The notes beneath the pieces were generated by a model. It saw only the letters and a program-made list of their open reading frames with translations. It made no database searches and was not told the DNA's origin. From Mycobacterium paraterrae (GTDB taxonomy: Bacteria > Actinomycetota > Actinomycetes > Mycobacteriales > Mycobacteriaceae): a DNA stretch of 64,000 nt. This document shows, one piece after another, positions 25,349 through 34,619 of this stretch. Each line of letters begins with the position of its first letter. Within the stretch, counting starts at the first letter, position 1. Location: the NCBI RefSeq assembly GCF_022430545.2, contig NZ_CP092488.2:124001-188000 (forward strand). The letters are read 5' to 3'. The position numbers and the translations under genes are program-made.

Positions 25349-26145
25349 CCGCCAAGCCCCTTCCTGCCATCCGAGCGCACGCCGAGATTCGACACCAGCT
25401 TCGCCTCGATGGTCTGATCGGTACCGAAGGCGAGCGTGTTGCGGCGTGCCGCCGCAAGGTGGTCTTGTGCAAGCCGGACCGCTCTAGCCGCGTTGCCATC
25501 AGAGATGGCGTCAAGCAATCGCTGGTGGTCGCGTAACGCCGCCCGCCGGGTCGTGTCCGCCATCGTCGCAGGCTCGCCGTGGTCGTTCCACACCGCGGAC
25601 TCGTGAGCGGACCAGATCAGCTCGAGCGATCCGATCAGCAATATCATCGACTCGTTCCCGCATCGCGAGACCAGCGTCTCGTGAAACCGGCGCGCATTCG
25701 GTACATACCTCGACGCGTCATCGAATTGCGCAGTCTGCAAGTCGATTTCGCGTTGTAGATAGGGCACCACTTCGGTAATCCGGTCTTCGCGGGCGGCACA
25801 CATTCCCGCGCACACCGGCTCCAGGTGCACCAGCGCCTCGCTGACATCCACCGGCGTCGCGGCGCGAGACTGCAGCACCATGCTGATCATGTGGGCGGTC
25901 CGCTCGGCGGTCGGATGGTGAACCAGCGCACCACCGACGTTTCCGCGGCGCACCGAAATCAGCCCGTCGGTCTCCAGCAGATGAATTGCCTCACGCAATG
26001 CCGGCGGACTGACCCCGAATTCGGCGAAGAGGGCTTCCTGCGACGGCAACACATCGCCCTCTTTCAAGCGACCCGACAGGATGTCGTCTCGAAGTTTCGA
26101 GGCGACGAGTTCGGCGACGCGCGGTTGGCGGATTCGGTGCCTCAC
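25345..26145 (-). CDS. GntR family regulator with FCD domain (FadR subfamily)
   Basis: 266 residues. The winged-helix part covers about residues 1-75 (LVASKLRDDILSGRLKEGDVLPSQ, EFGVSPPALREAIHLLETDGLI, GNVGGALVHHP) and the FCD ligand domain residues 100-230, with histidines (FHETLV, DHQRLLDAI, DHLAAAR) that usually bind a metal. Such proteins sense acyl-CoA or organic acids. It is placed between a thioesterase and a hydratase gene in one unit and may act on the divergent promoter at 26837-26955. GTG start, four bases after the thioesterase stop. Confidence 0.85.
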   Translation of the reverse strand: MRHRIRQPRVAELVASKLRDDILSGRLKEGDVLPSQEALFAEFGVSPPALREAIHLLETDGLISVRRGNVGGALVHHPTAERTAHMISMVLQSRAATPVDVSEALVHLEPVCAGMCAAREDRITEVVPYLQREIDLQTAQFDDASRYVPNARRFHETLVSRCGNESMILLIGSLELIWSAHESAVWNDHGEPATMADTTRRAALRDHQRLLDAISDGNAARAVRLAQDHLAAARRNTLAFGTDQTIEAKLVSNLGVRSDGRKGLGG

Positions 26146-26149
26146 GATC

Positions 26150-26836
26150 TCACGGGTTCCAGGCTCGTCGCTTGCCGAGCCGGTGGCCAGTCAACTTCTC
26201 CGGCGACACCGCCAGGGTGCTGACTTCGCCGATGCACAGCACCTCGTCGCCGAGCAGCAGGCGGGCGGTGGACGTGATGCCCTGCGAAACGTGCGAACGC
26301 GCGATCTCGAACCGGAGTTCGGTTTGCACCGGCGTCGGTCGCCGGAAGGCGACCTGCAGTGAGCGGGTCTTGCCGGAAAGTCCACTCACGCAGTTCTGAT
26401 GCTGGATGACGCTGTCGAAGAACACCGCAAGGAATCCGCCGTGGACAAGGCCGGGTGGCCCTTCGTAGACAAGGGGGAAAGTGACTTGACCCGAAGCAGT
26501 TTCGCCGTCGAGGTGGTCAAAGCGATACTCCGGGAAACACGGGTTGAATGCTCCGATGTCCGTCGCATGATCCAGGTAGACGCGATGGGCGCCGGCCTCG
26601 TCGGCGCCCACCCGTGGTGCGCTGTCCGGCGGCACCACGGCGGCCAGCTCGCGCTCCCATTCACCCATCTGCGCGATCATCGCGTCGACGATCGGGTGTG
26701 GATGTTCGAGCGAGAGCAGCACGTCCCCGAGCCGGCGGATCGCGCCCGCCGCGGCGACAGTTTGCCCGAGCGGTGATTCGCCGAACCGAGCAGCGGCCGG
26801 CCACGTCGCGACACCCGGTTGCTGTTGCTCGCTCAT
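26150..26836 (-). CDS. Hotdog-fold (PaaI-like) thioesterase
   Basis: 228 residues. The central YEGPPGLVHGGFLAVFFDSVIQHQN near residues 135-160 is the HGG hotdog motif, followed by RSLQVAFRRPTPVQTELRFE. An N-terminal helical region of about 110 residues resembles the extended thioesterase at 4032. ATG at 26836 is used because earlier in-frame codons run into the AT-rich promoter region. It is first in a unit with GntR and hydratase genes and divergent from the hydratase/ligase run at 26956. Substrate unknown. Confidence 0.78.
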   Translation of the reverse strand: MSEQQQPGVATWPAAARFGESPLGQTVAAAGAIRRLGDVLLSLEHPHPIVDAMIAQMGEWERELAAVVPPDSAPRVGADEAGAHRVYLDHATDIGAFNPCFPEYRFDHLDGETASGQVTFPLVYEGPPGLVHGGFLAVFFDSVIQHQNCVSGLSGKTRSLQVAFRRPTPVQTELRFEIARSHVSQGITSTARLLLGDEVLCIGEVSTLAVSPEKLTGHRLGKRRAWNP

Positions 26837-26887
26837 GCGACCTCTCCCCACGCTGCTGTTCCTTGTCGCGGCTTTCCTTGCTAAGTT

Positions 26888-26930
26888 ATACAGTGAAGTA
26901 ATTGTATTGCCTACTGTAGAGGTATCTATA
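26888..26930. promoter_or_regulatory. Divergent promoter with operator-like site E
   Basis: The AT-rich gap holds TACTGTAGAGGTATCTATA at 26912-26930 (left half identical to the 19-bp family, right half weaker) and an imperfect palindrome with ATACA/TGTAT ends at 26888-26907. Both sit between the thioesterase (start 26836) and hydratase (start 26956) genes. The first could bind the TetR protein, the second perhaps the GntR protein encoded at 25345. Confidence 0.45.
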
Positions 26931-26955
26931 TCTGCGCGGAAGGGCAGTTTCGCTG

Positions 26956-27777
26956 ATGAGCCAGGACGCGGATTCCGCGGCAAAAGACGGCACGCTCACG
27001 GCGAGCCGGGACGGCTCCATTCTGCGGCTCGTCCTGAATCGGCCCGCGCGTCGTAACTCGCTGAGTCCGAGCATGATCGCGTTGTTCATCGAGGCACTCA
27101 CATCGGCCGCCATCGATGACTCGCTGCGCGCAATTCACATCCACGGCGCCGGCGACGACTTTTGTTCCGGGGTCGACTGGGTCGCCACCAACAACCGGAC
27201 CGGCCAACGACCACGCACCGGCGACCTGGTCCGTCGCGTCCCGCATGCGGCGAACCGCATCATCGAGTTGATGCACACGATCCACCTGCCGGTGGTCGCC
27301 AGTGTGCGGGGAATCGCCGCTGGACTCGGTTGCAACCTCGCGCTCGCCGCGGACTTCACAGTCGCGGCTGACGATGCGGTTTTCTGGGAGCCGTTTGCGG
27401 CGCGAGGATTCAGTCCCGATTCGGGCTCAACCTGGTTGCTTCCACGACTCATGGGGCTGACCCAAGCCAAACGAATGCTATTGCTCGGCGACAAGATTGG
27501 TGCGGCCGAGGCCGCGGACTGGGGACTGATCTACCGGGCGGTCGCCGCGGACGACCTGAACCACGCGACCGACGAACTACTGACACGATTGGCCGACGGC
27601 CCCACCGTCGCGCTGGGGCTGGCAAAGCACGCCATCCATTACGGACAGCACGCGACCCTCGCCCAGTCGATGCAGCAGGAGTTATTCGACGTCGAATTAT
27701 CCAGCCGCACCGCAGATTTCAAAGAGGGCCTGGCGGCGTTCCGGGAACGGCGCACGCCACGGTTTCACGGACGATGA
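26956..27777 (+). CDS. Enoyl-CoA hydratase/isomerase family protein
   Basis: 273 residues of the crotonase family. LVLNRPARRNSLSPSMI, HGAGDDFCSGVDW and ASVRGIAAGLGCNLALAADF are the substrate and oxyanion-hole segments. ARGFSPDSGSTWLLPRLMG has Asp at the place of the usual acid, as in PaaG-type isomerases. First of six rightward overlapping genes (three crotonases, three ligases). Its stop overlaps an upstream in-frame start of the next gene. Confidence 0.85.
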   Translation: MSQDADSAAKDGTLTASRDGSILRLVLNRPARRNSLSPSMIALFIEALTSAAIDDSLRAIHIHGAGDDFCSGVDWVATNNRTGQRPRTGDLVRRVPHAANRIIELMHTIHLPVVASVRGIAAGLGCNLALAADFTVAADDAVFWEPFAARGFSPDSGSTWLLPRLMGLTQAKRMLLLGDKIGAAEAADWGLIYRAVAADDLNHATDELLTRLADGPTVALGLAKHAIHYGQHATLAQSMQQELFDVELSSRTADFKEGLAAFRERRTPRFHGR

Positions 27778-27791
27778 GCGAAGGAGCTGAC

Positions 27792-28604
27792 ATGTCGTCC
27801 CGGTCGTACGACACCATCACCTACGAGGTCGGCGGGCACACCGCCACGATAACCCTGAATCGGCCCGACGCGCTCAATGCGCTCAGCCCGCACATGATCA
27901 CAGAGCTACGCGACGCCTACCACGCGGCCGAAAACGACGACAATGTCTGGGTTCTCATCGTCACCGGCACGGGACGGGCTTTCTGCACCGGAGCCGACGT
28001 CAAGGCCATTCCCGGCGACGGCAAAGTCATCAACGAGCGGCCGTACCTGGCCACGTACGAACAGTGGGAGGCCCCACAGGAAGGCACACCACCGTTTCGC
28101 ACCATGGCCAAGCCGGTGATCGCCGCGATCAACGGATTGTGCTGCGGCGCCGGGCTCGACTGGGTCACCACCGGTGACATCGTGATCGCTTCGGACAAAG
28201 CCACATTCTTCGACCCCCACGTCAGCATCGGCCTAGTGGCGGCCCGCGAAGTGGTCCGGGTGGCCCGCATCCTGCCTCGGTCGATCGCGCTGCGAATGGC
28301 GTTGATGGGCAAACACGAACGCATGACCGCACAACGCGCCTACGAGTTCGGGATGATCAGCGAGATCGTCGACCACGAGCACCTGCTGGCGCGGGCTCAC
28401 GAAATCGCCGATATCGTCAACTCGAATGCGCCGCTGGCCGTCCGCGGCACCCGATTGGCCATCCTCAAGGGACTCGATCTGCCGCTGCACGAAGCCGAGA
28501 TGCTCGCCGAATCGTTTCGCGAACGCAATCTGCGCACCGAGGACTCGCTCGAAGGACCCAAGGCATTCGTGGAGAAGCGGCTGCCGGAATGGAAGTGCCG
28601 ATGA
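27792..28604 (+). CDS. Enoyl-CoA hydratase/isomerase family protein
   Basis: 270 residues. TATITLNRPDALNALS, VTGTGRAFCTGADVK and AAINGLCCGAGLDWVTTGDIV are the crotonase signature segments. The active-site loop FFDPHVSIGLVAAREVVRVARI lacks the classical glutamate-glycine pattern and is shared with the next gene, so the two are close paralogues. ATG at 27792 has AAGGAG six bases upstream; the ATG at 27774 that overlaps the previous stop is the alternative. The stop overlaps the next start (ATGA). Confidence 0.85.
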   Translation: MSSRSYDTITYEVGGHTATITLNRPDALNALSPHMITELRDAYHAAENDDNVWVLIVTGTGRAFCTGADVKAIPGDGKVINERPYLATYEQWEAPQEGTPPFRTMAKPVIAAINGLCCGAGLDWVTTGDIVIASDKATFFDPHVSIGLVAAREVVRVARILPRSIALRMALMGKHERMTAQRAYEFGMISEIVDHEHLLARAHEIADIVNSNAPLAVRGTRLAILKGLDLPLHEAEMLAESFRERNLRTEDSLEGPKAFVEKRLPEWKCR

Positions 28605-29383
28605 GCTTCACGACGATCGAACTCGACGTAAGCGGCGCGGACGGCGTCGCCACACTCACGTTGAATCGGCCGGATCAACTCAACGCCTTCAACCGCGCAA
28701 TGTGTGACGAGATGGCCGCGGCGTGGCAGACGGTGAAGATGGATGACTCGGTCAATGCCGTCGTGCTGCGGGCGGCCGGTCAGCGAGCGTTCAGCGCGGG
28801 CCTCGATGTCAAAACGCCTTACGGCCAACCCGAAAATATCTGGCATCACGAGGATCCCGGCGAGGCGCTCAGCCCGAAGTGGCAGAAGATGTGGAAGCCG
28901 GTGGTGTGCGCGGTGCAAGGCATGTGCACGGCGGGCGCGTTCTACTTCGTCAACGAGTCCGACGTCGTGATCTGCTCGAGCGATGCGACGTTCTTCGACT
29001 CTCATGTGTCGGCCGGACTAGTGTGCGCACTGGAGCCGATCGGACTGATGCGCCGGATCGGGTTAGGTGAGACGTTGCGAATCGCGCTGATGGGCAACGA
29101 CGAACGAGTCAGCGCCGAGACGGCCCTGCGCATCGGGCTGGTCTCTGAAATAGTGGCGCCGGACGACCTGTGGGCCCGCGCCCACGAGATCGCCGCGACC
29201 ATCGCCTCCCATCCGCCGTCGGCCACCCAGGGCACCGTCAAGGCGATCTGGGAATCGCTGGACAAGCCCTACCGGACAGCCCTCGATCAGGGGCTGATCT
29301 ACACCCGGCTCGGTAATCCGATCGGCGCGGCCGAGATCGCCCAGCGCGGCGACCGTCGGACGCCCGATCCGACGACTCGATGA
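28601..29383 (+). CDS. Enoyl-CoA hydratase/isomerase family protein
   Basis: 260 residues. GVATLTLNRPDQLNAFN, VLRAAGQRAFSAGLDVK and VCAVQGMCTAGAFYFVNESDVV mark a crotonase. The loop FFDSHVSAGLVCALEPIGLMRRIG parallels the preceding gene product (FFDPHVSIGLV), suggesting tandem duplication with divergence or a two-subunit enzyme. GGAAG lies five bases before ATG 28601. The start overlaps the previous stop and the stop overlaps the ligase start, both by four bases. Confidence 0.85.
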   Translation: MSFTTIELDVSGADGVATLTLNRPDQLNAFNRAMCDEMAAAWQTVKMDDSVNAVVLRAAGQRAFSAGLDVKTPYGQPENIWHHEDPGEALSPKWQKMWKPVVCAVQGMCTAGAFYFVNESDVVICSSDATFFDSHVSAGLVCALEPIGLMRRIGLGETLRIALMGNDERVSAETALRIGLVSEIVAPDDLWARAHEIAATIASHPPSATQGTVKAIWESLDKPYRTALDQGLIYTRLGNPIGAAEIAQRGDRRTPDPTTR

Positions 29384-30849
29384 CGACCCACCGGCTCAGT
29401 CGCCGCATCGATCACGTGCTGCGTCTGCAACCCGACGCTCCCGCAGTGGAATTCGAGCGCAAGTGGTTGTCGTGGAGTCGACTCAGCATCCTGACCGCCC
29501 GGATCGCCGCGCTACTCGGTGAAGAGCGACCGCAAGTTGGCATACTGCTCCGTAACCGACCGGCGCAGGTTGCCGCGCTACTCGGTGCTTTACGCTGCGG
29601 TGCGACCGTCGTCGTGATCAACCCGGCCCGCGGCGAGGAGCGGATCAAAGCGGACGTCGAACAGCTCCAGCTACCCCTGATCATCGGCGAGCCCGACGAC
29701 CTGACGATGGTAAATGAAACACACCCTACTGCAACGGTTTCGGTGACCGAACTGGCCGCCCACCCCGATGTCGCACCGATCGGGCGGTTGTGGGCGACCC
29801 GTGGTCGGCCCGGTGTCGCCGTGCGCATGCTGACCAGCGGGACGACCGGTCCGCCCAAACGGATCGACCTCACCTACGACATGCTGGCGCACAGTGTCAT
29901 GGGTCCCGAGTCCGACGATCACGGTGCGCCGACGGAATTGCGCCGCGGGGTGGCGATCGTGAACTCACCGCTGGTGCACATCGGTGGTGTCTTCCGGATC
30001 CTGCAGTGCGTCGCTGAGGGCCGTCCCTTCGTCTTGCTGGAGCGGTTCGACCTCGACCGGTGGGCCGAGGCGGTACGCGAACATCGCCCTCGCGCGGTCT
30101 CGCTGGTTCCAGCAGCGCTGCGGATGGTGTTGCACTCCGACATCCCCCGCGAGGATTTGGCAAGCATTCAGGCGGTGACGTCGGGCACCGCACCGTTATC
30201 GGCAGACGACGCCGACGCGTTCACTGCGAAGTACGGAATCCCGGTACTGACCTCCTACGCAGCGACGGAATTCGGTGGCGGAGTCGCAAGCTGGACGCTC
30301 GCCGACTATCGGAGGTTCTGGCGCGACAAACGCGGCAGCGTGGGGCGGGCGAACCCCGGTGCCCAACTGCGGGTCGTCGACGACGACGGCGCTCCGCTGG
30401 CGTTTGATGAAATCGGTCTGCTTGAGGTGAAGCCCGCGCAACTGGGGCCTTCGGCGGACTGGATGCGAACTACTGATCTGGGCCGGATCGACGCCGACGG
30501 GTTTTTATGGATCGTCGGCCGGGCCGACCAAGCAATCATCCGAGGCGGCTTCAAGATCATGCCAGACGATGTGAGGTGTGCTTTGGAAGGCCATCCCGCC
30601 GTGGCCGGCGCTGCGGTCGTCGGGCGCCGCGACGAACGGCTTGGTGAGACCCCGGCCGCCGTGGTGGAGCTGCGGGCGGCCGGCTCGGTGGATGCCGTCG
30701 AGCTGACCTCGTATCTCCGAAAGCGCTTGGCCCGCTATGAAATTCCAACCAAGATCCTGATCGTGTCCGAGCTTCCGCGAACACCGTCCGGCAAGCCCGA
30801 CTTAGCCGCCGTACGGGCTCAGCTGACCGGTGCACACCATGCCGGGTGA
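29380..30849 (+). CDS. Acid-CoA ligase (ANL superfamily), divergent P-loop
   Basis: 489 residues, short for the family. The P-loop reads LTSGTTGPPKRI, keeping the lysine but with Arg-Ile for the usual Gly-Val. Later motifs are TSYAATEFGG near 290, WMRTTDLGRIDADGFLWIVGRADQAI near 365-390 and the C-terminal RTPSGKPDL with the catalytic lysine. It should adenylate and thioesterify a carboxylic acid. First of three successive, overlapping ligase genes; the three share the ANL layout but differ in the core motif, so they are probably not simple copies. Substrate unknown. Confidence 0.84.
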   Translation: MTTHRLSRRIDHVLRLQPDAPAVEFERKWLSWSRLSILTARIAALLGEERPQVGILLRNRPAQVAALLGALRCGATVVVINPARGEERIKADVEQLQLPLIIGEPDDLTMVNETHPTATVSVTELAAHPDVAPIGRLWATRGRPGVAVRMLTSGTTGPPKRIDLTYDMLAHSVMGPESDDHGAPTELRRGVAIVNSPLVHIGGVFRILQCVAEGRPFVLLERFDLDRWAEAVREHRPRAVSLVPAALRMVLHSDIPREDLASIQAVTSGTAPLSADDADAFTAKYGIPVLTSYAATEFGGGVASWTLADYRRFWRDKRGSVGRANPGAQLRVVDDDGAPLAFDEIGLLEVKPAQLGPSADWMRTTDLGRIDADGFLWIVGRADQAIIRGGFKIMPDDVRCALEGHPAVAGAAVVGRRDERLGETPAAVVELRAAGSVDAVELTSYLRKRLARYEIPTKILIVSELPRTPSGKPDLAAVRAQLTGAHHAG

Positions 30850-32407
30850 GGCGGTCACGATCGGACAGGTTTTACGCGACCAAGCGCTCGACCGGGCCGA
30901 GCATCCCTTGTTGATCTGCGACGCCGAACGCATCTCCTATTTCGAAGCCGAACGTCGCTCTGCGCTGACGGCGCGTGGGCTCGTCGGCCTTGGCGCCGGG
31001 AAGGGTACCCATGTCGGCCTGCTGTATCCCAATGGTGTTGCTTTCGTCGTCGCGATGCTGGCCGCCGCCCGGATCGGCGCTGTCGTCGTACCGTTTTCGA
31101 CGTTCGCCACTAGCCGGGAATTACGCGAGCAACTCGCCGACAGCGACACCCAGATCCTGTTGTCTGCTCCGTCGTTCCGGTCGCACGATTACGTGCGACG
31201 CCTGACCGAGGCAGTGCCGGGCTTAACGGTCGACTCCGCGGATCGGCTGTTCAGCATGGCCGCACCGCAATTACGGCACGTGATTGTCGACACCGCTCTG
31301 CTTGAGCAACAGGCGGAGCCCGTCGACGAGGAATTCTTGACGGCGATGGAAGACGACGTCGAGGGCTGTGACCCCGCGACGATCGTCTACACCTCCGGCA
31401 CCACCAGCGCGCCCAAGGGCGTACTGCACACCCATGCCTCGCTGATCGACCATCAGCGCAATCTCAACGCGGTGCGGCGCCTGACCGCGGTGGACCGGCT
31501 ATTCTGCAACTCGCCGTTCTTCTGGATCGGCGGGCTCGGTTTCGCACTGCTGGCCAGCATGATTGCCGGAGCGACACTGGTCTGCTCGAACGCCGACGAT
31601 CCAGGTCGCACGCTGGACCTGCTCGAGGCCGAAAAGCCCACCGTCACCAATGGTTTCGTCGCCGGGATCCGGCACTTGGCGCAGCACCCCAGCTTTCCCG
31701 ACCGCGACGTATCGTCGATGCGACGCGGCAACCTATATCCGATCATGTCCCGCGAGGTGCGGCCGCTCGACCCGGAGTTGCGGCACAACATGCTCGGCAT
31801 GACCGAGGCGGGCAGCGTCGTATTGCTCAGCGACGACGACACCGACCAGCCCGAGCATCGCCGCAGGTCGTTCGGAAAACCGGCACCGGGCATAGATGTC
31901 AAGATCGTGGACCCGGAGACTCGGCTGATCGTCGAGCCGGGAGCACCCGGCGAATTCTGCATTCGCGGACCAAGTTTGATGCAGCGTTACTACAAGCGCA
32001 GCCGGGAAGACTGCTTCGACGCCGACGGCTGGTTACACACCGGCGACCTGGTTACTACCGACAACGACGGGTTTTTCTATTACCTCGGCCGACGCGGCTC
32101 GATGATCAAGACCGCCGGTGCCAATGTCTCGCCCAGCGAAGTCGAGCAGGCAATCACCGGCATCACCGGATGCGCCGCGTTCGTGCTCGGCGTCCCGGAC
32201 CCCGACCGCGGCCAAGCGGTCGCCGCGGTAGTCGTCGTGGACAACGGGGCCGGCGTCGATGAGTCAGATCTCCGTCGCGCACTCGCAATTCAATTGTCCG
32301 CCTATAAGATCCCTAGGCGATTTGTGATGCTGGCACCTTCAGAGTTGCCGCTACTGGCCAGTGGTAAGCCCGACCTGGCGCGATTGAAAGAACTGTTCGA
32401 TGCTTGA
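30839..32407 (+). CDS. Acid-CoA ligase (ANL superfamily)
   Basis: 522 residues. P-loop VYTSGTTSAPKGV near residue 185 (Ser in place of the usual Gly after TT), NMLGMTEAGS near 320, GWLHTGDLVTTDNDGFFYYLGRRGSMIKTAG near 400-430, and LLASGKPDLARLK at the end with the catalytic lysine. ATG 30839 is used; a GTG nine bases earlier is in frame. It overlaps the preceding ligase by 11 bases and the next by 8, so all three are probably translated from one message. Confidence 0.85.
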   Translation: MPGEAVTIGQVLRDQALDRAEHPLLICDAERISYFEAERRSALTARGLVGLGAGKGTHVGLLYPNGVAFVVAMLAAARIGAVVVPFSTFATSRELREQLADSDTQILLSAPSFRSHDYVRRLTEAVPGLTVDSADRLFSMAAPQLRHVIVDTALLEQQAEPVDEEFLTAMEDDVEGCDPATIVYTSGTTSAPKGVLHTHASLIDHQRNLNAVRRLTAVDRLFCNSPFFWIGGLGFALLASMIAGATLVCSNADDPGRTLDLLEAEKPTVTNGFVAGIRHLAQHPSFPDRDVSSMRRGNLYPIMSREVRPLDPELRHNMLGMTEAGSVVLLSDDDTDQPEHRRRSFGKPAPGIDVKIVDPETRLIVEPGAPGEFCIRGPSLMQRYYKRSREDCFDADGWLHTGDLVTTDNDGFFYYLGRRGSMIKTAGANVSPSEVEQAITGITGCAAFVLGVPDPDRGQAVAAVVVVDNGAGVDESDLRRALAIQLSAYKIPRRFVMLAPSELPLLASGKPDLARLKELFDA

Positions 32408-33947
32408 CACCATCGATGCCCTGGTGCGAAAGCGCGCGGTCGACCATCCGACCAAGCCGATGGTGATCGACACCCGCCACCGGCTGACTTATCGCGAACT
32501 TGACTGCAGCACGGCGGATCTGGCCGCGGCATTTATCGATGCCGGGGTTGGCAAAGGGTCCCGGGTCGGGCTCATAATGCCCAACTGTGCACGTTGGGTA
32601 CAGATCGCGATCGCGCTCACTCGGATCGGTGCGGTGCTGGTTCCGCTGAGCACCCTGCTCGCCGCGCGGGAACTGGTCGCACAGCTGCACAGCGCGTCGG
32701 TGCAATATCTGATCAGCGTCGAGGAGTTTCGCGGACACCGCTACCTCGACCATCTAGCGACCGCGTTGGCAGTGAGTGATCTCGACGGGACGCTGCATTG
32801 CACGGAACTCCCTGCGTTACGGCGAGTGTGGAACGCCGACAGATTGCCGGAAGGGTCCGGCGGCTCCTTCGTCGACGCCGTTGCGGCGACGGTGACACCG
32901 AGCGACACGATGGCGGTCATCTTCACTTCCGGCAGCAGCGGCCCGCCGAAGGGGGTGCTGCACTCACATGGCGGTGCACTGGGTGCCGTTCGAGCGGGAC
33001 TGGCGAGCCGCTGCATCGACGCCGACACCCGACTGTATCTGCCGATGCCGTTTTTCTGGGTGGGCGGATTCGCCAGCGGAGTGCTCTCCGCATTGGTCGC
33101 GGGCGCCACGCTGATCACCGAGGAAATCCCGCAGTCGGAGACGACGCTGCAGTTGTTGGAACGCGAGCGGGTGACGCTGTTCCGCGGCTGGCCGGACCAA
33201 GCTGAGACACTGGCCCGCCACCCGTATCGCGCCCGAGTGGACCTGTCCGCACTGCGCCCAGGCAGCCTGGAAGCGCTGCTGCCGCCCGACCAGCGCCCCC
33301 AACCCGGTTCGCGGGCAATGTTGTTCGGAATGACAGAGGCTTTCGGGCCGTACTGTGGCTACCCAGCCGACACCGACATGCCGCGCTCGGCCTGGGACAG
33401 CTGCGGCAAGCCCTTCCCCGGCATGGAGATCCGCATCACCGATACCGGCGACGGCCGAACCCTCGCCCCGGGGGCTGTCGGGATGATTCAACTTCGCGGC
33501 CCACACACGTTGCGGGGCATCTGCCGGCGCCGACGTGAAGAGATTTTCACCGCCGACGGTTTCTATCCCACCGGCGATCTCGGCCACCTCGACGACGACG
33601 GCTTTCTGTTCTACCACGGTCGATCCGACGACATGTTCAAGGTCAGCGGGGCGACGGTCTACCCCGTTGAGGTCGAGCAAGCACTGCGCCAGATCGACGG
33701 TGTCGGCAAGGCCTTCGTCACCAATGTGGCCGGGGCACAAGGAGTCCGAGTGGGTGCTGCGGTGGTGTGCGACACCGCAAGCGTCACCGTCGAACAATTG
33801 CGCGAGCAAGCCCGGCGGCTTCTCAGCCCGTTCAAAGTCCCGACGGTATGGCTGCTGGCCGATGAGGAGACCATTCCACGCGGCCCGACCGGAAAGCTCG
33901 ACGTACGCCGGCTACGTGAGATGCTGGCTGAAGCGGCGGCGCATTAA
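32400..33947 (+). CDS. Acid-CoA ligase (ANL superfamily)
   Basis: 515 residues. P-loop FTSGSSGPPKGV near residue 178, MLFGMTEAFG near 308, GFYPTGDLGHLDDDGFLFYHGRSDDMFKVSG near 382-412 and PRGPTGKLDVRRLR at the C-terminus. The complete motif set indicates an active ligase. Last of the rightward run from 26956; its stop overlaps the convergent GntR gene by four bases. Three ligases side by side suggest activation of several related acids, or of both ends of a dicarboxylic acid. Confidence 0.85.
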   Translation: MLDTIDALVRKRAVDHPTKPMVIDTRHRLTYRELDCSTADLAAAFIDAGVGKGSRVGLIMPNCARWVQIAIALTRIGAVLVPLSTLLAARELVAQLHSASVQYLISVEEFRGHRYLDHLATALAVSDLDGTLHCTELPALRRVWNADRLPEGSGGSFVDAVAATVTPSDTMAVIFTSGSSGPPKGVLHSHGGALGAVRAGLASRCIDADTRLYLPMPFFWVGGFASGVLSALVAGATLITEEIPQSETTLQLLERERVTLFRGWPDQAETLARHPYRARVDLSALRPGSLEALLPPDQRPQPGSRAMLFGMTEAFGPYCGYPADTDMPRSAWDSCGKPFPGMEIRITDTGDGRTLAPGAVGMIQLRGPHTLRGICRRRREEIFTADGFYPTGDLGHLDDDGFLFYHGRSDDMFKVSGATVYPVEVEQALRQIDGVGKAFVTNVAGAQGVRVGAAVVCDTASVTVEQLREQARRLLSPFKVPTVWLLADEETIPRGPTGKLDVRRLREMLAEAAAH

Positions 33948-34618
33948 CCCGGTTCGACGACACCGTGTTCGGTCAGGTGGTCGATCAGCGGGGCGGCGCC
34001 GGCGGCTAGGTGATCCGACATCGCCCTGCGGGCGGACTCTCCGTCGTGCTTGGCCAGTGCTGCCAGCACGCGGCGATGGTCCTTGATCGACTGGTCCGGC
34101 CAGCCGGCGATGACGGGAAATACCGATTCCGGTGCATATCGGGTGATTTGAGACATCATCTGCGCGAGCTTCGGCGACTCGGCCGCGACGTTGATGGCGC
34201 GGTGGAACTCGTGGTTGAGGCGCACCGTCCGCTCGATGTCATTGCCGGCGTAGGCCTCTTCTAACTGCGACTGGATATGCTCGAGCTCCTGCAGTTGCGC
34301 ATCGTCGATGTTGGCCGCGGCCCGTGCGGCTAGTTCGCCGCCGACATGGGCTTGGAGGTGCGCCACGTCGGCCAGGTCACGCTTGGTCACCGGCAGCACG
34401 ACGAATCCGCGGCGGGGCTGCTGTGCCAGCAGTCCTTCGGACCGCAACTCGAATAGCGCCTCCCGGACCGGCGTGACGCTGATCCCCAGCTCGGCGGCCA
34501 ATTGATCCAATCGGACATATTCGCCTGCCGAATACGTGCCGTCGAAAATTCGGTTACGAACGTAGCGCGCAACGTCTTCGGAGAGCTGGGGTCGCGCGGC
34601 GAAATCCGGCACGCTCAT
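33944..34618 (-). CDS. GntR family regulator with FCD domain
   Basis: 224 residues. Winged helix at 1-75 (VARYVRNRIFDGTYSAGEYVRLDQLAAELGISVTPVREAL, LLAQQPRRGFVVLPV) and FCD domain from about 85 to 215 with the metal-type residues HLQAHVGGE, NHEFHRAI and DHRRVLAAL. ATG at 34618 starts one base after the ACAD stop; a longer frame would run inside the ACAD gene. It is the last gene of the fabG-thiolase-CoA-transferase-ACAD operon and is likely its own regulator through the palindrome at 39024. Confidence 0.85.
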   Translation of the reverse strand: MSVPDFAARPQLSEDVARYVRNRIFDGTYSAGEYVRLDQLAAELGISVTPVREALFELRSEGLLAQQPRRGFVVLPVTKRDLADVAHLQAHVGGELAARAAANIDDAQLQELEHIQSQLEEAYAGNDIERTVRLNHEFHRAINVAAESPKLAQMMSQITRYAPESVFPVIAGWPDQSIKDHRRVLAALAKHDGESARRAMSDHLAAGAAPLIDHLTEHGVVEPG

Positions 34619-34619
34619 T

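Noticed and set aside
29380..33947. Idea that the three ligases are part of a nonribosomal peptide or polyketide system
   Set aside because: No carrier protein, condensation or ketosynthase domain is encoded; each protein is a free-standing ligase beside crotonases.
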